Below, piece after piece: positions 1-7,689 of a stretch of 24,620 nucleotides of DNA. This DNA comes from CAYUNA01 sp047629355 (lineage in GTDB: Bacteria > Bacteroidota > Bacteroidia > Chitinophagales > Saprospiraceae): assembly GCA_047629355.1 (NCBI GenBank), contig JBLHWU010000090.1:1-24620 (forward strand), written 5' to 3'. The position numbers and the translations under genes were made by a program. Each line of letters begins with the position of its first letter. Within the stretch, counting starts at the first letter, position 1. Under the pieces are notes generated by a model. That model saw only the letters and a list, made by a program, of their open reading frames with translations, was not told where the DNA came from and ran no database searches.

Positions 1-2
1 CA

Positions 3-685
3 AGTGACACTCATATCAATCGCCCAAGAGAGAAAGAAGAGCAAAAATCGCAGTATAGCGGAAAGCATAAAACTCATGGAATAAAAAATACTTTCGTAAA
101 TGACGAAAAGGCAAAAATTCTTTACTTAGGTCCAACCACTAAAGGTAAGTACGTGACATTATTTATTGGGGTAAAATTTGAAAGCAAGATTTTTTCGATA
201 GTTTTCTTTTAAAAATCGTTGCATGGTCTACATCACGGAACTATTTTTAAGAGGAAAATAGCGGAATAAAGATGTTTTCAAATTACCCCAATAAATAGTG
301 TCACGTACGTAGTGTTCATGATAAAAAAATGGTAGATGAAGAAGCCATTAACTTTCCGAAACAATCGTATTTATTTTTCGACTTAGGTTACCTTGGATTC
401 CTTCCCAAAGATACTATCATATTTATGCCTCACAAAAAGCCAAAAAACGAGGAATTGACAAAGGAGCAAAAGTTTGAGAATTACTTGATTTCTGGAGTAA
501 GAATAACGGTGGAATACGCTATTGGCGGGGTGAAACGATGTAGAATCATGCTTGAGAGAATGCGAATCTACGCAAGAGAAAAACGTGACAGGGTCATTGA
601 GATTTGTACCAGTTTGCATAATCTGAGGGTGCATTTTAGAAATGAGCGAAAATTACATCCAATTTACAGAGCTGTAGGTTTGTAA
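3..685 (+). pseudogene. IS5-type DDE transposase, 3' part, interrupted by a MITE
   Basis: Reading from base 3 gives an open frame carrying the first catalytic Asp region (DTHINRP), then YSGKHKTHGIKN and ILYLGPTTKG. The frame is then broken by foreign DNA. It resumes at base 312 as SVHDKKMVDEEA, FFDLGYLGFLP (second Asp) and VEYAIGGVKRCRIM (catalytic Glu), and stops at 685. These motifs are typical of IS5-superfamily (DDE_Tnp_4-like) transposases. Removing the insert at 148-308 plus one GTA copy rejoins the two halves in frame as TKG-SVHDKK, so the gene was intact before the insertion. Its N-terminus and the left end of the IS lie outside the window. The piece after the insert (from 329) would at most make a 118-aa fragment without the first Asp, so no active enzyme is expected. 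The right IS boundary was not identified. Confidence 0.85.
148..308. mobile_element. MITE-like element A, inserted in the transposase gene
   Basis: The ends at about 149-174 and 283-308 are inverted copies, GTACGTGACATTATTTATTG and onwards, with one mismatch in 26 bases. The element is flanked by GTA at 145-147 and 309-311, a likely 3-bp target duplication (2-bp TA also fits). It contains no ORF. An internal imperfect hairpin, about 213-252, contains ATCGTTGCAT and ACGGAACTATTTTT, which recur in the copy at the right end of the window. A small non-autonomous element moved by a transposase in trans is the simplest reading. Confidence 0.85.
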
Positions 686-765
686 ATAAAGTCTAATGTA
701 GTAATTTGAGTAGTGCCACAAATGTGCACTTTTACAGTTTAGGTACTTTTGTTTATCAAAGGGAT

Positions 766-814
766 TTTTAAGGGATAAAAACGATTTTGCAAAAATCGTT
801 TTTGTCCCTTAAAA
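766..814. repeat. Dispersed hairpin repeat R1
   Basis: A 23-bp inverted repeat with one mismatch (766-788 and 92-base-later arm 792-814) encloses a 3-base loop. Its arms contain AAGGGATAAAAA and the complement TTTTTGTCCCTT, the signature of the dispersed family seen at 2804, 2891, 7604, 13570, 20711 and 22628. It lies downstream of the transposase remnant (+) and of the MORN-caspase gene (-), so it could act as a terminator for either, but other family members are not at gene ends. Confidence 0.8.
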
Positions 815-827
815 TCTCTGTACAGAT

Positions 828-851
828 GTCGAATTTTTTCAGAAATTCGAC
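828..851. repeat. Small perfect hairpin
   Basis: GTCGAATTT (828-836) and AAATTCGAC (843-851) form a perfect 9-bp stem with a 6-base loop. It lies about 110 bases past the stop of the MORN-caspase gene. No U-tract follows on the minus strand, so a classic terminator role is not supported. Confidence 0.5.
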
Positions 852-961
852 TAATATGTTAGCAGCTCTCTAACGCGGTATTAAAGCTAAAAACTTAGTC
901 ATTTAGCAGCTACTTTCTTTTTAAAATAGTACCTACAATAACCTGTCAGACATTCGCAATT

Positions 962-2632
962 CTACCGAATCACCGCCACCGGCATCCCCCTATCAAAATT
1001 CCCCGTAATCGTCGGCGTCTGCGCATGTGCCGTGTAAGATTGTACTTCATAAAAAACGTAATCGTACAACTCCTGAATCGTGACAATTTTATCGCGATTG
1101 CTATCTGCTTTTCCTTTCAAACCCCGCACCATATAATAACTGAAAATGCCCGACCGCAAACCACCATCTTCCAAGGAAACTTCCTCGCTTTTTGACGACA
1201 TCATCAAGGCCAAGCCGCCTTTCGTATTTTCAAATGCCGCATAATATTTTTTCAATGTTCCATTCAGTGGTTCTTTCATTGCCAATAAACTACCCGAATG
1301 ACAAGCATCACCCAATACAATTTTATGCTTCGCTCGACTCCGTTCCAGCACATCTTTAATTTCTGTATGAAACAATCGGTTGTTAAAACCATCAAAATCA
1401 TAGGGCACAAATGCACCATCCAAACCATGTCCCGAAAAGTAAAAAAGCACCACATCATTGTCATCCGCTTGCAGCAACACGGATTCCATATTTCTTAAAA
1501 TATTCTTCTTCGTCGCATTTTCATCAATCAACACTTTGACCTGATTGTCTGGCAATGCGCCACCTTCTGGACTCTTCAAAAAAGCAAAAAATTGATACGC
1601 ATCATCATCTGTGTAACGCAAGGACGGCATGTGATTGTACGTCCCTACCCCAACGACAACTGCCCAAATTTTTACTTCATTTGACTGTTGAACTTCCACC
1701 TTATTACTTGCAACTACCTCAGAAACAGCCATTTTTGCAGTCGCTTTTCCATAATACCAATTCGCACCCAATACTCGACCATTTCTAAAGTGCATGATAC
1801 CTCGACCGTGTGGTGCATGATTTTTCCACTGCCCTACGTAGCGGTCGCCATTTTTATAATAAGTCGTTCCACGCCCTTCAGGATAGCCATTAAAAAACGC
1901 ACCTTCGTAACGCGAACCGTCCGCATAAGTATAGCCGCCTTCTCCGTCATTACAAAATTCATTATTGCAATTTCTCACCATAGATTTGGTGCTTTCGTCG
2001 GGTGCATCTTCCGCAATTGGCAACACATTTTCCGCCAAGTTATCGCCACTGACCGTCATTCGTTTGCCATCCGACCACTCGCCCGTCATCATCCGTCCGT
2101 CGGGATGAAGTAGCGTACCTTCGCCGTGCCGCTGGTTATTTTTCCACGAACCTTCCCACTTTGAGCCATCCGCATAATGCAAAATGCCGTCCCCTTGAAA
2201 CCGCCCATTTTCAAAATTGCCTTCATAAAAATTACCACCACTGAATTTGTATTTGCCTCCGCCACTTGGTTGGTCATTTTTCCAATTCCCTTCATAAACA
2301 TCCCCGTTATCATAAGTCATTTTGCCTTGTCCATTGCGTTTGTCAAACTTGAATTCACCCATAAATTCATGCCCTTCCGCAAAGACCAATCGCCCCGTTC
2401 CTTGCCGCTTATTATCCGCCCAATAGCCTAAATATTGACCGCCATGACCATAATATAAAATGCCGCTACCCTGCGCTTTTCCATCGACAAAATTGCCAAT
2501 ATAGCGCGAGCCATTTGCATATACGTACGTGCCGTAACCGCTGATGCAGTTGCCTTTAAGACATCCTGCCGCAAAAATTTGATTAATTGAAAAAAGTGTA
2601 AATACCACTACAAAACTCGTGAATTTAAGCAT
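962..2632 (-). CDS. Secreted MORN-repeat protein with C-terminal caspase (C14) domain
   Basis: This 556-aa protein starts with a signal peptide (about residues 1-22). Two blocks of MORN repeats follow (about 30-195, seven copies, and 230-297, three copies), with YEGxW/xGxG-type units such as NGDVYEGNWKNDQPSGGGKY. Each block opens with a Cys pair (C24/C29, C222/C227), probably disulphides in the cell envelope. Residues 321-550 are a caspase-like fold: YFSGHG gives catalytic His402 and GDACHSGS gives catalytic Cys444. The segment D510-E521 (DSNRDKIVTIQE) fits a 12-residue EF-hand calcium loop. By family knowledge such bacterial caspase homologues (metacaspase/orthocaspase type) are cysteine peptidases, often preferring Arg/Lys and sometimes calcium-dependent; substrate and trigger here are unknown. 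MORN repeats usually mediate protein or lipid contacts. It is probably transcribed alone. The A-A-G-C at 21-24 is a poor lipobox. Confidence 0.93.
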   Translation of the reverse strand: MLKFTSFVVVFTLFSINQIFAAGCLKGNCISGYGTYVYANGSRYIGNFVDGKAQGSGILYYGHGGQYLGYWADNKRQGTGRLVFAEGHEFMGEFKFDKRNGQGKMTYDNGDVYEGNWKNDQPSGGGKYKFSGGNFYEGNFENGRFQGDGILHYADGSKWEGSWKNNQRHGEGTLLHPDGRMMTGEWSDGKRMTVSGDNLAENVLPIAEDAPDESTKSMVRNCNNEFCNDGEGGYTYADGSRYEGAFFNGYPEGRGTTYYKNGDRYVGQWKNHAPHGRGIMHFRNGRVLGANWYYGKATAKMAVSEVVASNKVEVQQSNEVKIWAVVVGVGTYNHMPSLRYTDDDAYQFFAFLKSPEGGALPDNQVKVLIDENATKKNILRNMESVLLQADDNDVVLFYFSGHGLDGAFVPYDFDGFNNRLFHTEIKDVLERSRAKHKIVLGDACHSGSLLAMKEPLNGTLKKYYAAFENTKGGLALMMSSKSEEVSLEDGGLRSGIFSYYMVRGLKGKADSNRDKIVTIQELYDYVFYEVQSYTAHAQTPTITGNFDRGMPVAVIR

Positions 2633-2803
2633 AATCGTCCTGGTTTTAGTGTTTTCTGAACTGAGTAATGTAATGGTGCTGCGTATAGAAAGGAAGTTTT
2701 AGTTTAGAAAATGTTGCCCCACAACCCTTAAAAAACTGGGGGTTATTATTGTAAAAAATCGTACTTAGTAACGGTACTCTTTAGTTGACAAAGGGGTTTT
2801 AGG

Positions 2804-2937
2804 GGAGAGGAAGATTGGATTTTTATAAAAATCCAATCTTCCTCTCCTCTGAGCCTCCTCCCCGTCGCCGAAGGCGGCGGGGAGGGTATTTTTGAGGGAA
2901 GGGTTTTTGAGCTTATTGCCCAAACGCTTCCCTCAAA
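2804..2937. repeat. Triple hairpin repeat cluster R2/R2b
   Basis: Three hairpins lie in a row in the 383-base gap between the M1 peptidase stop and the MORN-caspase start. The first (2804-2847) is a perfect 22+22 palindrome beginning GGAGAGGAAGATTGG. The second (about 2856-2885) is GC-rich, CTCCCCGTCGCC paired with GGCGGCGGGGAG, with one mismatch. The third (2891-2937) pairs TTTGAGGGAAG with CTTCCCTCAAA. The first and third match the dispersed GAGGGA...TCCCTC family. They follow the M1 gene on the minus strand and may end its transcript. I see no gene in this gap and no clear promoter for the MORN-caspase gene. Confidence 0.8.
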
Positions 2938-3015
2938 CTCCCCAAAATAAGACCTGAATCGTTACGAAAAATCTAACTCCATTTTAAATATTCTTATTGC
3001 ATAAATAACCAATAT

Positions 3016-5043
3016 TTAAATAAAAAAACTCATCGTTTCCATCACATTCTGGAGGTAAAACATAAATTTGGAGACATATTTATTCAAACCATCGCTCTGA
3101 GGATAGCGAGTTTTACTGTTATTATTTAAATTCTTATCTATATAAATTTTATGTTCTGGGTCAACAACGGCGCACTCCATCCATTTATCATATTTTAATT
3201 CTAAAAACCGCGCTTTGCCATCCCATTTTTCCAGAACTTCTTCTCCATCTGAAAACCGCACCAAAATTTCTACAGGAAACTGCATATCGCCACTTCGATA
3301 CACCAAAACGCTGGACGCTAAAGCCGACTGCGATTCATCTACATCTTTCGATAAAATAGGATTTTGTTTGTCGTCAATAATTCCTGTCGGTGCAAAGATT
3401 TTCTTGTGCTCAATATAGCCAATTTCATAATCACAAATGCCCGTACCATAGACAACTTGCTCGAAATACCAGTCTAATGGATTACGGGTTGCGGGTTGCG
3501 AATTATCGGATGCGTTATTAAATAAGTCAGGGTGGTTTTTGGCAACCACCTCGTTAGCTACGTCAATGAAATCTTCACCAGATGGATGCTTGAATTTCCA
3601 TTTTAAAAAATAGGTTTTCATAATTTCATCAAAGGTCGTTTCCCCCACCAAACCTTCGAGCGTTTTTAGCCACAGCGTCGTTTTACTATACTGAATGTCG
3701 TGAGAAGTATTCGCTGGAAACCTCCAATTGACCCAAGAGTTTGGTGCAATTTGCGGGAAATCCATCTCAAAATAAGACGTTCGATTCGATTCAATATTTC
3801 CGTATTGAATGTCAAAAAAATCAATAGTTGAGGTTTGTTTACCAAAAATTTCATCCAGGATTTTCCCTTCATAAAAATTGGTCATTCCTTCATCCAACCA
3901 TGCCTCTTCCTGCTCATTGGTCGCCACCATTTGCATAAAATATTGATGTACAAATTCATGCACTGTCAACGTCTCTGGCACGCGAACACCCTCGGGAATA
4001 TATGCCAAAGCCGGCACACTAAACAAGGTTGGATATTCCATGCTCGACGTCATCACCCCATGCAGCGGCGTCACCACAATCGTCAATGTTGGATAAGGAT
4101 ATTTTTCAAATTTTCGTTTAAAAAAGTCCAACGTTTTTTTAATGGTAAATAAATATCGCTCACTCAAATGCTCATGCTCTGGATGTATCAATAAACGAAT
4201 TTCTACCCCTTCCCAATCAACTGTTTTTCCCAAAAAATGCGGGCAAGCTGTCCACGCAAAATCAATTACATCTTCCACATGATACGAGTGCGTCGCACGA
4301 CCGTTATCCTCTGTTTTTCTGACCAATTGCCCACTCGCCCCAACGACATAATTGCTTGGTACATTGATGTCTACATTATAAACCCCAAAGTCCGCATAAT
4401 ACTCTGCCGACCGATGATATTGGTGGCAATTCCAGCCTCCAACTTCCGCACCACGCATCCCAATTGGCTCATAAACACCCACTTTTGGAAACCATTGCAC
4501 CACAAAATGATAGTCTTTGCTATAACCCGTTCGCACCATTGCCCGCGGTAATTTTGATTCAAAATCAATATTTAAAGTAGCTGTTTCATAAGGTAAAACG
4601 GGTGTTTTCAAAGTGACAACTGCCACCGTTTTATCCCATTCATTCCCATCTTCGGGTTGGATAAATTTGATAGAACTCGTTAAGTCATTTCCTGCTTCAT
4701 CCACTACTTTTTGCAATTCGCAATAACCCCAAATATTTTCTTCTTCTTCATACACCAGCGCATGCCGAGGCACAGCACCTGCTTCGCTCAACCAAGTCGA
4801 TTTATTATTTTTGAAAGCATTCAAATAGAGGTGAAAGTGCATCTCTCGAATCGTATCAGCAGATGGATTCTTCCAACGCAGCGTCTCTTTTCCTATTAAA
4901 ATTTTGGTGTTTTCATCCAAAGAAACAGCGATGTCGTAATTGGCTGTTCGAGAAGAAAGTGGTGGGTTGAAAACGGGGGATTGCGCCAATATTTGCATTG
5001 ACGAAAGAAGGGAAAGTAGAAAGATAAAAGTTTTTAAGTGCAT
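3016..5043 (-). CDS. Secreted M1-family (gluzincin) zinc metallopeptidase
   Basis: The 675-aa product has an N-terminal signal peptide (about 1-21, ending LAQ), a beta-rich N-terminal domain and a gluzincin catalytic core. Zinc-binding HEFVH is at 362-366 and the third ligand E385 lies in AWLDEG, the 18-residue spacing typical of family M1. SSMEYP around E336 corresponds to the GxMEN exopeptidase motif of aminopeptidases, but is not a perfect match. The family removes N-terminal amino acids or trims peptides. The secreted Bacteroidota branch has an extra C-terminal beta domain, here from about 530 (VYGTGICDYEIGYIE). The protein presumably acts in the periplasm or outside the cell. It carries no T9SS sorting domain. 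ATG at 5043 is chosen because the signal peptide begins there. Exact substrate preference is not visible. Confidence 0.92.
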   Translation of the reverse strand: MHLKTFIFLLSLLSSMQILAQSPVFNPPLSSRTANYDIAVSLDENTKILIGKETLRWKNPSADTIREMHFHLYLNAFKNNKSTWLSEAGAVPRHALVYEEEENIWGYCELQKVVDEAGNDLTSSIKFIQPEDGNEWDKTVAVVTLKTPVLPYETATLNIDFESKLPRAMVRTGYSKDYHFVVQWFPKVGVYEPIGMRGAEVGGWNCHQYHRSAEYYADFGVYNVDINVPSNYVVGASGQLVRKTEDNGRATHSYHVEDVIDFAWTACPHFLGKTVDWEGVEIRLLIHPEHEHLSERYLFTIKKTLDFFKRKFEKYPYPTLTIVVTPLHGVMTSSMEYPTLFSVPALAYIPEGVRVPETLTVHEFVHQYFMQMVATNEQEEAWLDEGMTNFYEGKILDEIFGKQTSTIDFFDIQYGNIESNRTSYFEMDFPQIAPNSWVNWRFPANTSHDIQYSKTTLWLKTLEGLVGETTFDEIMKTYFLKWKFKHPSGEDFIDVANEVVAKNHPDLFNNASDNSQPATRNPLDWYFEQVVYGTGICDYEIGYIEHKKIFAPTGIIDDKQNPILSKDVDESQSALASSVLVYRSGDMQFPVEILVRFSDGEEVLEKWDGKARFLELKYDKWMECAVVDPEHKIYIDKNLNNNSKTRYPQSDGLNKYVSKFMFYLQNVMETMSFFI

Positions 5044-5068
5044 TTTTATTGATTATAGTAAGAATAGG

Positions 5069-5076
5069 CAAAGGTG
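5069..5076 (-). promoter_or_regulatory. Possible -7 box for the M1 peptidase gene
   Basis: CACCTTTG on the minus strand differs from the Bacteroidota -7 consensus TAnnTTTG at the first base. It lies 25 bases before the ATG, so a leader of about 19 bases would result. No convincing -33 TTG was found at the usual distance. Confidence 0.35.
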
Positions 5077-5245
5077 CAGAAAAAGGTTGATTTCTAGAGT
5101 AATTTCAAGCATTTTTTGTAACCTTGCTCACGGTTTCAAATCGACTATTTTTATCTGAATGATAAGTCTAATGCCGTGTAATGGGAATTTAATTTAATTT
5201 AGAACCTTTTTTTAAATTAGAATAAATCCCAATTTTTCTTTTCAA

Positions 5246-5339
5246 CACATAGCTCACAGTAGTTTAAACATAGCCACATAGCTAATTCCAACTCGCTAAA
5301 AGCTATGTGCCTATGTGAAATTGCTATCTGCACTATGTG
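5246..5339. repeat. Cluster of CACATAG/CTATGTG repeats with a 15-bp inverted repeat
   Basis: The 7-mer CACATAG or its complement CTATGTG occurs five times: 5246, 5275, 5303, 5311 and 5333. Part of it forms an inverted repeat, CATAGCCACATAGCT (5269-5283) with AGCTATGTGCCTATG (5301-5315), one mismatch and a 17-base loop. It lies just upstream of the amidohydrolase start, in the 367-base divergent gap (5044-5410), which otherwise holds no visible gene. It may be an operator or a mobile intergenic repeat. Confidence 0.6.
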
Positions 5340-5410
5340 ATAAAAAAAACTACGCCACGAGTGTAAGAAAACTTTTTTCACAGAGTACTAACAATCAAAA
5401 TTTCAAAAAG

Positions 5411-6724
5411 ATGAACAAAATATTCGCCGCCCTCTTCCTTTCCATTATTTCTATGGCTTTTCTGGAAATAAGCGACCCCATTTTAAATGCAACTTTTGAC
5501 AAAAAAATCATTCAAGAAGACCTACCCTACCTATTGGGTTTTTATAAAAAAAGACACCAAAATCCAGAACTATCTCTCCACGAAAAAGAAACTGCTGCCG
5601 ACCTCGCTGCCGAATTACGCAAAGCAGGTTTCGACGTCACTGAAAATTTCGGAGGACACGGCATCGTTGGTATTCTAAAAAACGGTGATGGCCCAACGAT
5701 TTTGTACCGTACCGATATGGATGCGCTACCCATGCACGAAAAAACAGACCTTCCATACGCCAGTGAAAAAGTAGTCGAGAAAAACGGGCAACAAGTCGGC
5801 GCGATGCACTCCTGCGGACACGATATGCACATGACGACCCTACTTGGAACGGCTCGTGCAATGGCGAAAATAAAAGACAAATGGACAGGCACTTTGATGC
5901 TTATTGGACAACCTGCGGAGGAATTGGGCAAGGGCGCAAAAATGATGATTGACGAAGGTTTATATGAAAATTTTGGCGTACCAAATTACGGAATTGGCTT
6001 GCATTGTTCGCCGACGATTCCTGCGGGACAAGTGGGCTTCGGTAGTGGTTATACAATGGCAAATACGGAGATGATTGACATCAAAATTTACGGCGTTGGC
6101 GCACATGGCGCATCGCCGCATCAGTCGATTGACCCGGTGGTTTTAGCGAGTATGATGGTAATCGAATTGCAGACCATTGTGAGTCGCAGCGTGCAACCGA
6201 CGGATGCTGCGGTGGTAACGGTGGGCGCGATTAATGGCGGAACGATTCACAACGTTATTCCCGATAATGTTCACTTGAAATTGACGGTTAGAACTTTCAA
6301 AGAAGAAACGAGACAATTGGTGCATCAACGCCTTCGAGACATCGCGCGCGGTACGGCAATTGCGGCAGGTGTGCCCAAAGATAAAATGCCAGAAGTGCTG
6401 ATTCCAGATGTATTTACACCTGCCAATTATAATAACCCAGATTTGGTTAAAAAATTGGTCGCTTCCGCTAAAACAGCTATCGGTGCAAACAATGTCATCA
6501 ATGCTGCGCCACTAATGGTTGGCGAAGATTTTTCTCGCTACGGACAAACGCCAGAACAAGTGCCCACCGTGCTTTATTGGTTGGGTACAGTCCCAGAGGA
6601 GCGTATGAAATCAGGAGATATGCCAGGGCTGCATTCTCCATTTTATTATCCAGAACCTGAGAAAACGCTCGTGACAGGAATGGAGGTGATGGTGCAGAGT
6701 TTATTGGATTTAATGGAAAAATAG
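5411..6724 (+). CDS. Exported M20-family amidohydrolase (hippurate/IAA-amino acid hydrolase type)
   Basis: This 437-aa protein belongs to the M20D amidohydrolases, which cleave N-acyl or N-aryl amino acids. Candidate metal ligands match the family: C135 and H137 in SCGHD, E171 in PAEE (E170 is the likely general base), H198 in GLHCSP and H408 in GLHSPFY. TDMDALP is at 102-108. The dimerisation (lid) domain runs about 205-325, with AHGASPH at 231-237. Residues 1-18 are hydrophobic, suggesting an N-terminal signal peptide or membrane anchor. The ATG at 5411 is preferred over the in-frame ATG at 5315 because translation from 5315 would put 32 polar and basic residues ahead of the hydrophobic segment and would begin inside the CTATGTG repeat. 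Natural substrate unknown. It appears to be a single-gene transcript. Confidence 0.9.
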   Translation: MNKIFAALFLSIISMAFLEISDPILNATFDKKIIQEDLPYLLGFYKKRHQNPELSLHEKETAADLAAELRKAGFDVTENFGGHGIVGILKNGDGPTILYRTDMDALPMHEKTDLPYASEKVVEKNGQQVGAMHSCGHDMHMTTLLGTARAMAKIKDKWTGTLMLIGQPAEELGKGAKMMIDEGLYENFGVPNYGIGLHCSPTIPAGQVGFGSGYTMANTEMIDIKIYGVGAHGASPHQSIDPVVLASMMVIELQTIVSRSVQPTDAAVVTVGAINGGTIHNVIPDNVHLKLTVRTFKEETRQLVHQRLRDIARGTAIAAGVPKDKMPEVLIPDVFTPANYNNPDLVKKLVASAKTAIGANNVINAAPLMVGEDFSRYGQTPEQVPTVLYWLGTVPEERMKSGDMPGLHSPFYYPEPEKTLVTGMEVMVQSLLDLMEK

Positions 6725-6799
6725 CGTCAATTGGTACAAAACCATCAACTTTCAGACCTACTTAATATTGATACGAATAAAATTAGTGGGACGGAAAAC

Positions 6800-7012
6800 A
6801 TGAGTACCAAGCCTAATGCCCAATTAGCGATTGAATGTGCATCATTGGCTGTACAAATCATTAACAATAGTCCAGTAATTGCAAGTAGGATTATTCATAA
6901 GATAAGACTAAAAAGCAGAAGTAATCCCAAGCTAATCGCTAAGAGCTTGTTTGAAAATTTTATAGCCACAAAATCTATTTTTCAGAATATAATTTTGTTT
7001 TCAATTAAATGA
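6800..7012 (+). CDS. Doubtful small ORF, unrecognised
   Basis: A 70-codon ORF from ATG 6800 (open upstream to a TTG at 6731) follows the amidohydrolase by about 75 bases. The peptide contains basic and isoleucine-rich stretches (IASRIIHKIRLKSRSNPK) and matches no family that I recognise. There is no clear ribosome binding site, and such a length can arise by chance in AT-rich DNA. It could also be the remnant of a larger gene. Confidence 0.2.
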   Translation: MSTKPNAQLAIECASLAVQIINNSPVIASRIIHKIRLKSRSNPKLIAKSLFENFIATKSIFQNIILFSIK

Positions 7013-7018
7013 TTATTT

Positions 7019-7122
7019 TGAGACAAACAACATTTGGGGTACATTTTTGATTGAGTTAAAATAAATATACATCAAATAAAAATTGAAAATATGATTCTGT
7101 TTTGTATATTTTATTTGTCTCA
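7019..7122. repeat. Weak ~100-bp inverted-repeat-bounded segment
   Basis: TGAGACAAA (7019-7027) and TTTGTCTCA (7114-7122) are perfect inverted copies bounding 104 bases of AT-rich DNA with no ORF. Pairing beyond the ends is poor. It may be a decayed MITE; chance is not excluded. Confidence 0.35.
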
Positions 7123-7146
7123 GTCGAAATTATATTTCGTATTAAC

Positions 7147-7406
7147 TTATGTTTTGGTTGAAAATTTCCAAACAACTTCTAATAAAATATTATAATTAAA
7201 ATCGTCATATCCAGCTAATTTATTCTGGAACTTTCGGAGGCGTTTTTTTGCTTTTTTAAAAATCGCTTGGTCGATTGTGATTCTTCTGTTTTAACAGAAA
7301 TTGAAGTATTGGCAGTTGCCGCATTTGTATTATTTTAAATGGCAAAACAGCTTAAAAAAGTAAGCGATAAATAAACGAAAATGCGGATGTAAAAGCGTGA
7401 CTTCAT
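7147..7406 (-). pseudogene. Remnant of a small secreted-protein gene
   Basis: On the minus strand, ATG at 7406 opens a convincing signal peptide (MKSRFYIRIFVYLSLTFLSC). A TAA stop follows at codon 24. The same frame then continues as NNTNAATANTSISVKTEESQ and STKRFLKKQKN to a second stop. A one-base shift at the A7 tract near 7245 gives a further readable end, KKRLRKFQNKLAGYDDFNYN and ILLEVVWKFSTKT, stopping at 7147. One nonsense change and one indel would restore a protein of about 86 aa. Small Bacteroidota exported proteins with Lys/Arg-rich middles are common, but the function is unknown. That coding-like composition continues across both lesions is my inference from reading the frames. Confidence 0.5.
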
Positions 7407-7567
7407 AATTGTAAAAATTAGTATCGCTAAAAATCGTAAAGCACGAGACGAATAGCTGAATTAGAAATAATGTTAATATCGAAAAATGTTACTTTGCCCC
7501 TAGATTTTCCTGTGCAGCGGCGACTTTAAGTAAATAATCAACCGTTCACTTTCTAATAAAGACATTG

Positions 7568-7651
7568 CGCACTGCCTGCGGCAGTACGGGTGAGTTCTTA
7601 AGGGTCGAAAAAGTTTTTTACAAAACCTTTTTCGACTCTCTAACTCCCTTA
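7568..7651. repeat. Dispersed hairpin repeat R3 with GC-rich head
   Basis: The core is GTCGAAAAAGTTTTT (7604-7618) pairing with 7622-7636 (14 of 15 bases), inside outer arms TTAAGGG and CCCTTAA. A small hairpin ACTGCC-TGC-GGCAGT (7571-7585) precedes it. The block GCGCACTGCCTGCGGCAGTA closely resembles the sequence before R5 (20686-20705), so both parts belong to one composite repeat. It lies about 40 bases upstream of the arylsulfotransferase-like gene, not after a gene. Confidence 0.7.
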
Positions 7652-7689
7652 ATTATAATTAGGATGATTTACTATTAAAACTCAACAAT

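Noticed and set aside
962..2632. Caspase effector of an anti-phage defence system
   Set aside because: It has a signal peptide and no defence partner gene (gasdermin, sensor NTPase, cyclase) lies nearby, so an immune role is not supported.
5315..5410. Longer amidohydrolase start at ATG 5315
   Set aside because: It would put a polar and basic stretch ahead of the hydrophobic N-terminal segment and start inside the CTATGTG repeat.
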